From positions 21,882,331 to 21,946,330 of the forward strand of contig OZ038465.1 of assembly GCA_964036295.1 (NCBI GenBank): DNA of 64,000 bases. Reading direction: 5' to 3'. This DNA comes from Plumapathes pennacea. Taxonomy: Eukaryota; Cnidaria; Anthozoa; Antipatharia; Myriopathidae. Positions within the stretch are counted from its first letter, which is position 1. Each line of letters opens with the position of its first letter. The translations under genes and the position numbers were made by a program. Below are positions 1-11,789 of this stretch, piece after piece. A model generated the notes under the pieces. It did no database searches. It had not been told where the DNA came from and saw only the letters and a list, made by a program, of their open reading frames with translations.

Positions 1-341
1 CTATGGTGTGCCAATTACTCTCGTATATTTATTTTGCTCAAACATTTTTGGAATTTCAAGAAAAAAGTTAAAACCGCTACGCCTCAAAATGACTAAAATG
101 AAAGGAATTAATAGGACCACAAAAGCCTTCGCACGCGACCACGCAACGAAGTTCTGTTCTTAAATGTCTTTATCTATTGATTAAGAAGACATCCACGCGG
201 TTACCCCGCTAACCAATAACAAAGGTCGGATCGATCACGTGTGCCCTGTTGTTTTACTTGGAATAACTTAGAGAAATTAGATTTGAACGAAGCATTTAGA
301 TTTGAACGAAGCAACAATATATCGTAGCTGCGTTAACGAAA
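1..341. other. Spacer, no gene recognised
   Basis: No coding exon or named repeat is visible. A short direct repeat, AGATTTGAACGAAGCA, occurs twice around 280-312 just before the basic-repeat reading frame that follows. Confidence 0.5.
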
Positions 342-540
342 ATGGAAAACTTAACTGAAAAACTTGAAACACAACAGTCTCGCGAAGCTCGTCTTCAAAT
401 GTGAAAGGAACAGGCACGAGAAAGGCGAAATCGTGAAACGAGCGAACAACAGCGCATGAATGCCGATCGAAACAAAGACTACATGATCGATTGAAAGAAA
501 CACTTCAACAGGCAATGTACGATACGCAGAAGAATTTTAC
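342..540 (+). pseudogene. Basic E/R/Q-repeat protein remnant fused to repeat R
   Basis: A frame opens at ATG 342 and reads MENLTEKLETQQSREARLQ, then a TGA, then KEQARERRNRETSEQQR. After a one-base shift it continues into a stretch reading RLHDRLKETLQQAMYDTQKN, which is also present inside repeat R (for example near 1062-1120). Arg/Glu/Gln-rich repeats of this type occur at the amino end of some cnidarian transposon proteins; I do not assign a class. One stop and one frameshift make it a pseudogene. It suggests that R descends from a larger coding element and has lost most of its coding part. Confidence 0.45.
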
Positions 541-1545
541 GGCTAAAGCTTACCGTAGCTTTGGTTTCTGTTTTCGCCCTGTTATCTTCCCAAAAGTATT
601 TCGTGTCGCCACAGAAAGTTTCGTCGGGACTAAATACTTATCGGCGACAGAGATATTTGCAATACCCCAGAAGTACCATCAAACATTTGTTTACGGCTAT
701 TCTCAAAGCTTGTGCGGTGAACGCGAGCCAAATTTTTTTCCTAAAATCCAGTTTATCCGTGCATATTCCACAGAGCCAAATGGCGTTGAATTTGAATGGA
801 TGCAGTTTACTTTTTCGCTTCACTACTTATGTGTTTTCTTTTATTAACTCAATACGTTTTTTTCTATCAGGTTTTCGAGTATTCGTGCTCTGTAACAAAT
901 ATAAAATTGAAAGCGAGGAATGTCACACGAGATGTTTACAATATTATTGCGCTTTTGTTCACAGTGTGTTCAGTCCATTTGTGACTGCAAACTCAATCCT
1001 CAGAATTATTTCGGTGTATTTTTCATTTCTGGTATTCACTGACCATTGCGAAACAAAGGATACATGATCGAATGAAAGAAACACTTCAACAGGCAATGTA
1101 CGATACGCAGAAGAATTTTATGAGGCAACAGATGTCATGTACAGAGTAAAGCATAAAGCGTCATTGTTTTACGGCTAAAGCTCACCGTAGCTTTGGTTTC
1201 TGCTTTCGCCCTGTTATCTTCCCAAAAGTATTTCGTGTCGCCACAGAAAGTTTCGTCGGGACTAAATATTTACTGGCGACAGCGGTACCATCAAATATTT
1301 GTTTACGGCTATTCTCAAAGCTTCCGCGGTGAACGTGAGCCAAAATCGTTTCCGAAAATCCAGTTTATCCGTGCATATTCCACAGAGCCAAATGGTGTTG
1401 AGTTTGGATGGAATGCAGTTAACATTTACACACAAGTAACGAGCAATTCACTGGCCACATCTTGAGTTATTTAGCGAAGTCAATTACGTCATCGCCCAGC
1501 ACGTGATAATATGAACCAATCACCGTGTGCTGATTCTCGACCCAC
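470..1545 (-). repeat. Dispersed repeat R, copy 1, internally duplicated
   Basis: This is the reverse complement of the sequence at about 36829-37760. The block GGCAATGTACGATACGCAGA...CGACAGAGATATTTGCAAT occurs twice (about 510-700 and 1095-1290), the same internal duplication as in the copy at 36829-38450. It ends at AATCACCGTGTGCTGATTC. Reading frames inside it are short and share no conserved domain. Confidence 0.75.
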
Positions 1546-3029
1546 AAAAAGGAAAAAAAATAAATAAAAATGCCCATTTTTAAGTTCTCGTGCCCCCCAG
1601 GCCCCCGCGAGCAATAACAAAGCAATCATCGCCTGAAAGACTATTTCTTGAAAATGATCAAGTTCAAGATTCTTATATTGCTTAAATATAGTACGTGTGT
1701 GTACTTTAAATAGCGACGCTATTGAACGAAATTTTTCAAGGGACACGCGCGCATCTTTTTGAGACGTGTAAGTTGAATATAAAAAAAAACATTTTCTGGA
1801 CATGTTAAAAAGTTATACTATTTAGATATATTTGCCAACAATTTCTCTTGTGTAAGAAAAAAGAAAAAGCATAGGGCATCCTGGGTGTTCGGAGCGAACG
1901 CTTGAGTTTCTATGAAGTGGTATTTCATGCATTTTCAGATTACCTGATGTTCATATTTTTCCAGTACCCCTCTTTGGAAAAAAATGGAAGTTTTTCAAAT
2001 ACCCTCTTATCGTACCTCTATCTAGCTATTTGAGACACTTCTTATCAATCTTTCCTATAACAATTTTTCGTGAATTTTCCCTTTGTATGATGCATGTAAA
2101 AGTATCCTCCATATTAAGAAGTTAAACTTTCTAAAACTATCAGCTGATGTAAAGTTTCTCGCATAATCACTATTTATGTTTGATTTTTGAGGCTACCACT
2201 CTTGCGCATGTAGAAACGTGATATACTGTGTGTAATGTAACGTATTGAAACGTAATTCGGCATAAGAACCGATAAGTGGTCACATATTAATATTTGGGAC
2301 AAATGAAAAGCAGTTTATGGTTGTTTTTTGTGACGTCAGAACTCACGGCTGCACGTTTGCCGACGATTGCCGGCCGTATACTTACTTCAACATAAAAGCG
2401 GAATTAGGCTGGCGAAAAAAACCCTGCGGTATGAGCTTCGACGAGTTCTTTGCGATATCTTCACACTTGCCACAATAAGTATGCCAAACCCGCTCGAACG
2501 GAAGGTTATTTTTAAGGCTGGTTTATACGTACGACGCAAGCATAAGCACAAGCGTAAAAATAGCACAAAAGAGCCAGAGTGGCGACATAGTGTTCTAGGC
2601 CAAAAACGAATCAAGTATTGTAATATGCACCGAAAACGATTTTTCTGATGGACTCTGCCTAAAACACACTTAGGCCCGGGTCAAACGCTGTATTTCACAT
2701 GAGCCTAACTCAATGCAAACTAGCTCAAACAATGGGGTTTGTTAATTTGCATTGAGTTCCGCTCACATATAGTACGGCGTTTGTACCTGTCCGTAGCCAG
2801 TGTCACGATTCGCTGTCAAAGTATACCCATTGGGTGCCTATTTACATTACGTCAATTTTACATTTGCTTCCAAATTTTATTATAAATCATATTACAAAGT
2901 ACGTTATATGATGGGCAACTCAAGGGGTTGAATCGAGGTTAAAATAATGTAACGACATCTTTGTAACTTTAGATATAAATTGGGTACGGTAAGTGTATTT
3001 TAAAAAATGCAAAAGAATGGACAGACTCA
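1546..3029. other. Spacer with a small repeat fragment
   Basis: No gene recognised. Around 1636-1675 a short piece (TTGAAAATGATCAAGTTCAA) matches the repeat pair at 21470-22300 and 42231-43185. A GCTCG-bounded GC-rich stem (about 1588-1612) resembles the hairpin next to R copies at 30455 and 56370. The open frame at 2367-2648 shows nothing I recognise. Confidence 0.4.
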
Positions 3030-4407
3030 ATCAACAAGTCACAAAGACTCCTGCGCATATTAGCTCCGGTTATTGTAGAACCGCTGACCAGTTTGACCAA
3101 TCACTTGATAGCTAACTTACCTGGCCGACGGTGTGGAAGAGCAGCAACATCTCTCTCATTTACAAGAAGTCAGATGAGACAGTCAAGGTTAACGATCGAC
3201 CCGTTTCCATCTTAACAGCGTTGTGTACGAAAATGTCATGTTTGAGCAGATGTATGGATCTTTTAGCTACAAACTTTCTCCTAATCTCTCTGGCTACTTA
3301 AGGGGGCAGTCCTGCTGCACAGCAACTTCTAAAGATAACCGAAGACTGGAGGGCAAGTCTTGACAGGCGGGAGGGAGTGGCTGCGGTAGCGATCGACTTA
3401 AGCAAGGCCTTTGACTCGGTTTGTCATTCACTTTTACTCGCCATGCTGAAGGCCTGTAAATTCTCAGATGCAGCTATACCACTTATGACTTCCTATTTAT
3501 GCGAGAGGAAAGAGCGCGTTAAACTAGACAATGTGTACTCTCAATGGAGAATTACTAGATCAGGGGTCCCGCAAGGGTCCTTATTAGGTCCGCTGCTGTT
3601 TAATGTATACATTAGTGATATGAATTACCTTATCCGCGGTACGTCTTTGAGATTATATGCAGATAACTCGACAGCATATGCTTCTGATGCGTCTCCTATT
3701 GCCTTAGTACCTAATTAATTCAGATCTTAGGGTAGTATCAACGTGGCTTCAAAGTATTTTTTTACAAAATTAATGCTACTAAGACCCAAGCTATGGCCAT
3801 TGCCCCATATCTTACGAGTACGATATTAAGTTTGATATCCGTAATATAGATTTGACAGAAAGTTTGAAGATTCTTGGTGTTACTTTGGACAGAAAGCTTA
3901 CTTTCAAGCCTCACTTAACCGAACAGCTGAAAAAAGCCTGCGCCAAGGCATCGCCCTTGCGGAAGCTCTGCAATTTCATTCCGCAGGATATCATGGTCCG
4001 TCTATACAAGGCGTACATCCTCCCTCATTTGGAGTATTGCAGTCCCCTTCTTCTTGGAATCAGTGATGGTTTAAGATACAAATTGGAGGACACTAATTGT
4101 TTTAGTACAATGGCAGTCCTTACATCTAAGAAGGCAATTTCAGTCACTCTTTATCTTATATAGATGCATGCATGGGAACCGTATCGAATATCTAAATGAG
4201 CTCTTTAAGATAAAATATTTTGATTATAATCTACCTGATACAGGTACATGCCTCCAGCAGCCTTCATTCAATCTACAAGTTTTTCAGCAGTCATTTTCCT
4301 ATCTTACAGCCAAATTATGGAACACTATTCCTGTGACAGTAAGAGAGTCCCAAGATATTACAATTTTTAAGCGTGCATTACGCTCGTATATGTCTAAACA
4401 AGGCTAA
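3030..4407 (+). pseudogene. Non-LTR retrotransposon reverse transcriptase, decayed
   Basis: Pieces of a LINE-type reverse transcriptase appear in order but in different frames. About 3030-3240 reads SLIYKKSDETVKVNDRPVS (finger region). 3377-3718 reads AIDLSKAFDSV, then GVPQGSLLGPLLFNVYISDM, then YADNSTAY; the catalytic box is normally YADD and its second aspartate is Asn here. 3852-4163 reads LKILGVTLDRKLTFKPHL and HLEYCSPL (thumb). 4168-4407 is the carboxyl end with FSYLTAKLWNTIP. At least three frameshifts or stops and the Asp to Asn change make it inactive. The motif set fits the CR1/L2/Jockey group; I cannot say which family. The 5' end is missing. Confidence 0.85.
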
Positions 4408-4725
4408 GTGAAGCTATTATGCACTATAGAGAGAATATTGATATATTTAACCCTCGATACTTTTCTTACAACAACACAACGCACACATCACATCGCATTT
4501 TATATCTCATCCATGTACAACAAATTCTAAACACTTATTTATTTATTTATTTATTTATTTTATTTTGGATTTATTTTTATTTCATTTCATAGAAAAACTG
4601 TATACTTAACCAATTTATTGTAATTTGTTTACTTTGATGTCTTATGTTCACGTTCACGTTCTAACGAGCTTTATCAGCTCCTAAATGATTACGTGGTTAA
4701 ATAAAGTATTGTGTTGTATTGTATT
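4408..4725 (+). repeat. LINE 3' untranslated tail with TTTA microsatellite
   Basis: Follows the reverse transcriptase stop. It contains a (TTTA)n run at about 4535-4562 and ends in TAAATAAAGTATTGTGTTGT, a short repetitive 3' tail like those of CR1/L2-type LINEs. Confidence 0.55.
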
Positions 4726-4932
4726 TTATTACACGACTTCACATTTTCGAGTGCAAATACGGGCCAAAACGAGTGCAAAGATGGGAGCGTATTGCACTCG
4801 TCAGGAACCAGATCAACTGGTTTATTAGCTTACGTGATCAGTTTTCGCAAGCAAAGTTTACGAACGCGTCATTTTTTGTTCCATTTTGCGCGCGGCGAGA
4901 ATGTTTGCCCTGCTTCGTTTGTCGTGTAATAA
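4726..4932. mobile_element. MITE with TTATTACACGAC inverted ends
   Basis: Begins TTATTACACGAC and ends GTCGTGTAATAA, perfect 12-bp inverted termini over 207 bp. There is no coding content. It abuts a second element with the same termini. Confidence 0.7.
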
Positions 4933-4937
4933 ACAAT

Positions 4938-5075
4938 TTATTACACGAAAAAGTCGTGCAATACGGCTGTATTTTTACTCGTCAGTTTTATTTTTTCTCG
5001 CCTGAAGCAGGCTCGAAAAAATAAAACCGACTCGTAAAAATACTCCGCCGTATTGCACTCCTTCCCGTGTAATAA
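4938..5075. mobile_element. Fold-back MITE, same termini as its neighbour
   Basis: The 138-bp sequence folds almost end to end. Arms carry GTGCAATACGG / CCGTATTGCAC, GTATTTTTAC / GTAAAAATAC and AGTTTTATTTTTTC / GAAAAAATAAAAC, closing at CGCCTGAAGCAGGC. Termini are TTATTACACG / CGTGTAATAA. It lies 5 bp from the previous MITE, so the two may share a terminus. Confidence 0.75.
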
Positions 5076-6050
5076 CCTCTTTGTATAGGTCATGGTTGAA
5101 TTTCAGAGCTACAGCGCTTTATTTAGAGGTGCAACGTGCGCCAAATTGAAGCACGCGCAAGCGGGTACTAAGCGATCCGCGCTTTCCATAATAAGTTAAA
5201 CAGTCACTTGATAAATATCGCTGAAGATGTTTCTATACATAGGAATACATATACGTAACCTAAAACGATCAATATTTGTCTCTACAGAGAAATTGTGTTA
5301 TTTTAGTGGTCCACCAAGAAGGTCTATTTGACTGTATGACCGGGAAAATAACGGTCAATTCCGCTCCAATATGGCAATAACAGCAGAAAAGGAAATCCAG
5401 TGGCTCAGGGAGATTCACTGTAATGGTTTATACAGAACTGTCTTTTATACGTTCTTCACAATACAACGATCTAAAAAGGACAACTTCAGGGGGTCATGGT
5501 TCAATTTTATGACCTTTATCAGAAAATTCAATCACGAACGACAGAAGCAGAACGATTCCGTATCAGGTCAATGAAGTCACATTTGTACACGACACCTTGA
5601 CATTTTGTTGTTTTGCCAGTAATTTATAATTTTTTGCCAACTTATGCTACCAACAACGTCTTTAAACCTTGGCATAATGTTGCTGTCATTGTTCGTTGCG
5701 ATCGTGATTGTGTAAGATCACCTTATATACCTTGATAATCTTGCATAAGTTTAGTCAACGCTCAATGTAAAAACAATGCGTGAGCTTAATGCGTGAGCTT
5801 AATTAAGTACTTGTAAATATATTTGTATTTTGCACGATCTCACAATGAATTTTGCAACAATGTTTATGTTTACGATGCTTTTAATGTTTGTTGCTTGTTT
5901 ATTATTATCATTAATAAACAAATGAGTGATGTCTGTTTCCTTTTAGTAGAAACACGGAAATCGCAAATGACTTCTTCCAACTGAGCTAAATGCCTGAAAC
6001 GTCTTGTTACAAAAGCTTTGTGTAAGCCAGTGGTCAATAAAGTGAGAGTC
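5076..6050. other. Spacer, no gene recognised
   Basis: No domain, TIR pair or RNA gene could be supported. The open frame at 5371-5574 has no motif I recognise. Confidence 0.4.
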
Positions 6051-6051
6051 C

Positions 6052-6225
6052 GTTGTTTGGACTGATTATACGAGACCGGTAAGAACTCAGACTGGTATGA
6101 CTTTAGTTCGGTCTCCATACGAATCATTTGTTTTTGTTTACATGATACTACCGGTTCGAAAATAACCTCAAGCCGGTTTGACTCATTCCGGGAGCTAAAC
6201 CAACAGGAATAAGTCAAACCGGTGT
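6052..6225 (-). repeat. Dispersed repeat S, copy 1
   Basis: The reverse complement matches about 17592-17725: both read GCTCCCG(A)AATGA(G/T)TCAAACCGG, then TATG(G/A)AGACCGA, then a segment ending near CAGTCTGAGT. Repeated ACCGGT-like motifs give it a partly palindromic character. Class unknown. Confidence 0.55.
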
Positions 6226-6316
6226 GAGTGAGATCGGTTCGGCACTTTTTGTTTGTTGGACGTAGCCCGATGAGCTTAGTTTTGCAAATGTGTCTTCATC
6301 ATGTTATTAGTTTTTT

Positions 6317-6581
6317 TCTGGGTTACGGTTCAGTACACAGTGATTGGTTCACATTGCCACGTGATACGAGATGACGTAAGGTGACTTCGCGAACAACTTG
6401 AGATGTGGGCGCTGCGATTGAATTCTACGTTAACGCAAATGTGTGTAAAGTTAGCTGTATCCCATTCCAACTCAACACCGTTTGCTTCTGTAGAACTTGC
6501 ATCGATAAACTGGGCTTTATGGAATGATTTTGGCTTGCGTTCTTTAGCCGTAAACAAATGTTTGATGGATTCGATTATATT
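6317..6581 (+). repeat. Repeat R, copy 2, left half
   Basis: Starts TCTGGGTTACGGTTCAGTAC and follows R to TTTGATGGATTCGATTATATT. R resumes at 10773 on the far side of the Harbinger element, so this copy was split by that insertion. Confidence 0.8.
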
Positions 6582-7120
6582 AGAGAGCTTTAGATCCGAC
6601 TCCCAGTACGACTTCGAGTACGAATTTTCCACTTTGCGCGTAATGCGCACGCGTTCTGCCCGCGACGCTGTCACGCAAGCTGTAGACTCGTATCGGCCTC
6701 TCGCAGTACGAGATTGTCGACAGAAGTCGTCCTCGGGCTACGAGATTTTGTCAGGTAAATTTTCTCGCCTAAAACATTATCTATTTCGCTTTTTAGACAT
6801 GCAGAGTTGAAAGTGGTCAGTCACGATCGTTTTTAGATAAAGTGGACTGTCAATTACCGGCTTCACGAACGCGAACGAGATGTTTTCCTCTGGCCTATTC
6901 TTAACTTCTAATTAGCTCTGTGTTTCGCATCTTTTGCTCATGGAAACCATTGATAAAAATAGCCGAAAGACTTGCTTGAATGGTATTTGAATTATTGGCT
7001 TTAAGTTGTTTTCGAAAAGAAACCGGGTGCTTACATTTCAGTGTAAAGGATGTGATTATTACTTTGCGTTTAAAAATTTTACAAATCTGGAGAAAAATAT
7101 TTAAGAAATATAAAACGCGC

Positions 7121-7273
7121 GCCGTGTTTACATAGCCTGATGCAAATACGAGAGGGAGTTTGGGAGAATGAGAAAGTTTGTGTAAACCCGAACCGCCGCG
7201 GTGAGGGTTTACACAAACTTTCTCATTCTCCCAAACTCACTCGAGTGTTTGCATCAGGCTATGTAAACACGGC
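7121..7273. mobile_element. Fold-back hairpin MITE
   Basis: GCCGTGTTTACATAGCCTGA at the left is the reverse complement of the right end. Arms of about 70 bp pair almost perfectly around a loop near GAACCGCCGCGG. A related unpaired arm (ATTACATAGCCTCATGTAAA) lies near 8278. No duplication was assigned. Confidence 0.8.
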
Positions 7274-8368
7274 AAGTGTTTTATATTTCTTTTATGAAAT
7301 AAACGACAGCAATACTACCGCAAAAACGACCGTTTTACGTGATTATCAAAGTCGAGATTCTCAACACACAAACTGAAACCAATCACAGATCGTTGTGCAG
7401 AGCGGACGAGACAAAGTTTTCAAATCTTCAAACTACGAACTTACGAATGCTGGAGAAATGAATAATTAAAAGGTCATTCCATCAATGAGTCTCAAACTGA
7501 ACTTCCCTCGGCTCGGTTGGCGTTTCTGTTGTATCCAGAGCAGAGCTGTCTTAAACCGGCCGAGCAGCTAGTGAAGCTTCTGACCATGCCGATTGAAGTG
7601 AGCGATGTGAACTGCACTAAATGTAAACGCAACGTTTGATACTTCGCTATGATTACTTTCTGCTTCACTTGTCCAAGGTCTCGTCCAGAACTGATTTTGG
7701 TGTGGTACAAGTAGATGACCTTTCCGGACTGAGTTGAACGGATGAATGTTTTGCAGTGCCGTAGTCACGTATGTACTTTGTAATTACTTTACGTATTTTG
7801 TTTACACGTATTTCTCAATGGGACTGAGTTTTGATGAACCGATACTTACTGTATTTATTCGCGTTTGTGGTGTATTAAAGAGGCACTGCATTTATTAGTG
7901 AATTGTATTTAGTGGGTCGCGAGCAAACGAGATCACAACTGATTGTACAAATGCTCTGTAAATTATCGTTCGGTTTTCAATGTTTACTGTAAGTTGCCTG
8001 TTGCTCAGTTCAACAATTCAGTGGACTTATCCTTTCCGCTGTTATTTCAAAGAAACTCTAGTGTTAGCGAACTGTTTCTGCCCAGCGCTAAATAATCTTT
8101 CATCAATCATTCCTTCTGCCACAACTGCCGTTGTCGTTTCTTTGCTAGAGGCTTATAATTTCTTGTTTTTCTCGTAAACTCAGGTCAAATGAAGAATCGG
8201 GAACTTCACTAAAATCGAGCAGTCCAAAAATTTGTCCCACTGCATAACCTCAGAGCAATATAACACGCTTTCCGTATTACATAGCCTCATGTAAACACGG
8301 TTGGGAACCAATCAGAGCGCTCGTTATATAAGTTTTATTTTATAAATATGGATGTTAAACTTTTGCAG

Positions 8369-8582
8369 TACTCGTGTAAGAGTGGCGAATAAGAAAGTGG
8401 AACAGGAAGAGCAGAGGGAGTTAAGAAAGAGGGAGTTCGATATAAGGGCAGCTGAAGTCCAACAGCAGCAGCAGTTTCAGGCCATGCTGCTGCAACAGCA
8501 GCAGGGCTTTCAACAGCAACAGACCATGAACATGGCAATGCTTAACACCATTAATGAGCTGTTGAAGCATATTCAAAAATAA
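8369..8582 (+). CDS. Last exon of Q-rich Harbinger partner protein (partial)
   Basis: An acceptor (CTTTTGCAG, ending 8368) opens a frame to TAA at 8580-8582. It is charged and Gln-rich: VEQEEQRELRKREFDIRAAE, then QQQQQFQAMLLQQQQGF, then MLNTINELLKHIQK. Carboxyl ends like this follow the Myb/SANT-like DNA-binding domain in the second protein of metazoan Harbinger elements, which helps the transposase bind the TIRs. I could not find the Myb exons upstream; the intervening DNA holds a hairpin MITE, so they may be lost. Its place inside the Harbinger TIRs, facing the transposase, supports the call. Confidence 0.6.
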
Positions 8583-8599
8583 GATAAACTGTTAAATAT

Positions 8600-8817
8600 T
8601 TAACCCTTTCACTCCCAAGAGTGACAAACTTCAATTTTCAGTTTCTCACCAGATATACTTATCATACAGTGAGGAGAACTTGACTGTTGATACCTTGCTC
8701 AGATGATATAGCTGATTAAACTATCCATTCTCACTACATCACTTATACACTTTCTTCCTGAAAGGTAGGGATAATCTGTATTTTGAGCTTGGAAGTAGAA
8801 GGGTTAAATATGATGCC
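8600..8817. mobile_element. Small inverted-end repeat (TTAACCCTTTCACTCC)
   Basis: Left end TTAACCCTTTCACTCCCAAG is loosely mirrored at the right by CTTGGAAGTAGAAGGGTTAA. The interior is a diverged relative of the R 3' region (TTTCTCACCAG...GAGAACTTGACT...CCTTGCTCA). A similar partial copy lies near 15268-15390. Confidence 0.5.
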
Positions 8818-9365
8818 TACTTATTTGATCTGCAAGAATTTCATATTTTAACTATATCTCTTTTTTAAGTACTGCCAGTACATTATTTGAATTAACAACT
8901 CGTGAGACTTTTTAAAATGTACACATACATTTTTAGTGTGTATTCTGCAATTTCATTCCAGGGAATTATACAATATTGACTGCAGACAAGAAAAATAACT
9001 TATTGGTGTGGGTGTTTGCTGCCTGCACCTTAAACACCTTGTGATTATTTTTGTGTGAACTATCAAAATTAAAATCATTTCTATTAAGTCAAGCTACAGC
9101 ACAATATTATTTTGAGGTGCATTAACTTTTTTTAGAACTCGGAGACAGTTTGTACTCCTCGGGAAATGCTTTTCATGTTTCAAAAATGATTTAAAAACTC
9201 AGCTGGTCAATGTAAGAGGTATGGATATTTCTGGAAATCTACATGAGATACAACACAATCACGGATGGCACTTTGTACATTATTAAACTTTACATGCAGT
9301 TAATTAGAACAGAACCTTCAGAAGACTGGAGAACAGTATTCTTTTGGACGACACTTACAAGCCCA

Positions 9366-10575
9366 CTAAACTTGAAAATAATCTTGTAATGTAGGAGGTT
9401 GCAAATCAAAAAAGGAACTTGTCTTGGAACCATACGCAAGTGAGGGACATTTCTAAGTAATGCACAAAATGAATACATTTTCCCCACAGGACTAAGTCCA
9501 ATCTTTAAGTTCCTTTTGAAATCAACAAAGGCAAAGTAAGTGGTAATATCCCCAAAAGGCTCATTCTACAGCTGCCGTGACAGCACTCATAGAGGAATTA
9601 AACTCCATCTGCTCATCAGTTAAATTGCCTGCCTTGTATGGACCTTGTAAAAAGATGAACTCGCAGTGAATATGCTGGATTACCGTAGATACATAGGGGC
9701 TGACCAGCAAGATTAAAGGAATGCCGATGAAGCACATCAAGAAGACCTGACATCCTAAGCATTCCTGCATCATGCCGTTTACCCTCTGACAAAAAATAAA
9801 AATAAATGATTGTATCTGCAGTTTATGGTTGGTAGTTATTTATAATACTCATAATGCACAGCTAATAAAACAGCCAAAATGAATCCACTATATAATAGTC
9901 AATCAATCAATCAAACAAATATCACTAACTACTTTACATAAGATTGCAATCATATAGCTTACCTACTGGCCCATAGAGGTTGGTAATCATGCCGTTCGGT
10001 GCCAAGACTGACTGGAACTTTATGGCGTGAACCCGTTTATACATGATGCTTTGATGTTCACCAGGCCAACTAATTGGCTGGACTGTTCCATCCACAAAAC
10101 CCCAGCAGTTGTCCAGAGCTGCTCCCTTCCGGTACTCTGCATTAGGAAACTCCTCTAGGCGGAGCGAGTTACAACAAGGTTGGTTAATGTCCCGCAGTAA
10201 ATAACCATGGTTTTCATGAATGAAATTAATGACTTCGCTAAGAATCAGGCTCAGTTTTGGGACCGATCGTCTAAACCTTGGTATCATATCCGACAGTCGA
10301 CACGGATATACAAACCACTTTAGCAAAGCGCCTTCCAGTCCAGAAGCCACAGTTCCATTGTTGCAAACAAACTTATCGGGAATTTTCAGCGTTTCGGCAA
10401 GGAGAGGAAGCTCGGCCATCCCAAATCGGAACTCGGTCTGAAATTCATCCGGCGACATTTCGTTTAGAACATGCTCAATCATCTCGTAGTTCCGGTACGG
10501 ATGTTGAACTCGCTTGGTTGTTGCTTCATAAATGGCCAACAACTCAACTTCATCTATCACACCATCGCAAAACAA
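9366..10575 (-). pseudogene. HARBI1-like transposase (DDE_Tnp_4), two exons, broken
   Basis: Exon 1 is 10575-9963 and ends in a GTAAGC donor. A 177-bp intron follows, with a TTTTTGTCAG acceptor, then exon 2 from 9785 to the TAG at 9366. Exon 1 reads FRFGMAELPLLAETL, YPCRLSDMIPRFRRSV, then KGAALDNCWGFVDGTVQPIS with the first catalytic Asp (FVDGT). The exons join in frame as GPVEGKRHDAGML. Exon 2 has QPLCIYGNPAYSLRVHL, where the usual GDPAY Asp is Asn, then a frameshift near 9660, GPYKAGNLTDEQMEFNSSMS, a Trp-to-stop after AVE, another stop, and CALLRN and PPTLQDYF. A few residues are missing before KRVHA. The enzyme would cut and paste the surrounding element but is dead. Confidence 0.9.
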
Positions 10576-10772
10576 TCATAACAGAGGTATCTAAAATCCT
10601 TCTTTTACTGAACATGGCTTATCTTCGTATAACTGGTGCTCAATCCGGATGTTTACAACCTAAAATAGCAATTCGTCACGGCTGACGACAAGTGCGAAAA
10701 CAATAGTGCCAGTCTACTGACGGTCAAATGTAGTACTCGTAGTTGTACTGGTAGTCGGATTTAAAGCTCTCT

Positions 10773-11525
10773 ATTTAATGGATACCGCTACTGGATTGCA
10801 AATATCTCTGTCGCCGCTAATTATTTAGTCCTGACGAACTTTCTGTGGCGAAACGAAATTTCTTTGGGAAGATACCAGGCCGAAAACGGACACCAGTGCC
10901 ATGACGAACTTTAACAGTAAACAATGATGATTTTAACATGCATTTACACTGTATATGACATCTGTTGCCACGTACATACTGTAGCTGTTTTGTAAAGTTT
11001 TTTTTTGCCAAAAGTATATCCGTTTTCGTGACGAAAATACACATTCTCGCGGTTTAAGAACTACACAACGCTGCTCTGTAAATATATTAAATGTTTGTGC
11101 TGCGCGCGAACGTGACAGTTGTCAAAATGCTTTGGCTTATCGTACTGTACCTGTTGAAATATTTCTTCCATTCGATCATGTAACCTTTGTTTCGCAGTAG
11201 TAATTGTATACTAGAAATGAAAACTACACCGAAATAGTCCTTAGCTTTGAGTTTGTTAGTCACAAATGACTGAATACGCTGTGAACAAAACGGCAATAAT
11301 ATTGTAAAGTCTCGTGCTACTTTCCTTGCTGTCAATTATATTTTTTTACGGAGCGGGAATGCTTGAAAGCCTCATAGAAGAAACGCATTCAGTAAAAAAT
11401 GTATATAAGTATTGAAGCGGAGGCTAGATTATCGTGGCCTCTGATTAAAAATAAGTGTTTAAAATCAAACTGCATGTCAAAATCGACTGAGCATGAAAAG
11501 ATAAGTCACGCATTATAAGAGACAC
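10773..11525 (+). repeat. Repeat R, copy 2, right half
   Basis: Continues R from the ATT duplication: ATTTAATGGATACCGCTACT, CGCCGCTAATTATTTAGTCC, GAACTTTCTGTGGCG, then GTTGAAATATTTCTTCCATT and the region ending near AAAGATAAGTCACGCATTAT. More diverged than the copies at 37 kb. Confidence 0.75.
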
Positions 11526-11789
11526 TGTGCGAAAAGCCAAGTATTCGGGTCAACACACGCTCGAAAACGGATCAACACACGTCTCGTGTTCTGGCGTATT
11601 CGGTCGTATTCAGACTGTTATGACGTTACGTCAACCTGGAGTATGCAACACGAAAACAGACTGTTTTTTTCGAATTCGAATCGAATACTCTTGACTAATC
11701 TAAAGTAGCCGGTGTATCACACGCTATAATCCTAACAAACACGCAAGGTATTTTGGTGAGCCAGCCCTAAAAAACCAGGAATATTTTCC
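11526..11789. other. Spacer, no gene recognised
   Basis: Short AT-rich stretch between repeat R and the tandem array. No supported feature. Confidence 0.4.

Larger units (their letters stand above)
6582..10772. mobile_element. PIF/Harbinger DNA transposon (decayed, two genes)
   Basis: Left end AGAGAGCTTTAGATCCGACT and right end (reverse complement) AGAGAGCTTTAAATCCGACT form imperfect TIRs that continue about 40 bp (CCAGTACRACTWCGAGTAC). ATT flanks both sides (6579-6581 and 10773-10775). The uninterrupted R copy near 56041-56070 has a single ATT at the matching position. A 3-bp duplication is the hallmark of PIF/Harbinger. Inside are the last exon of a Q-rich Myb-partner-type protein on plus (8369-8582) and a HARBI1-like transposase on minus (9366-10575), the usual two-gene set. 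Two smaller repeats are nested inside (7121-7273, 8600-8817). Confidence 0.88.

Noticed and set aside
9290..9487. Independent small gene on the minus strand
   Set aside because: Its residues (CALLRN and following) are the end of the broken HARBI1-like transposase in a shifted frame.
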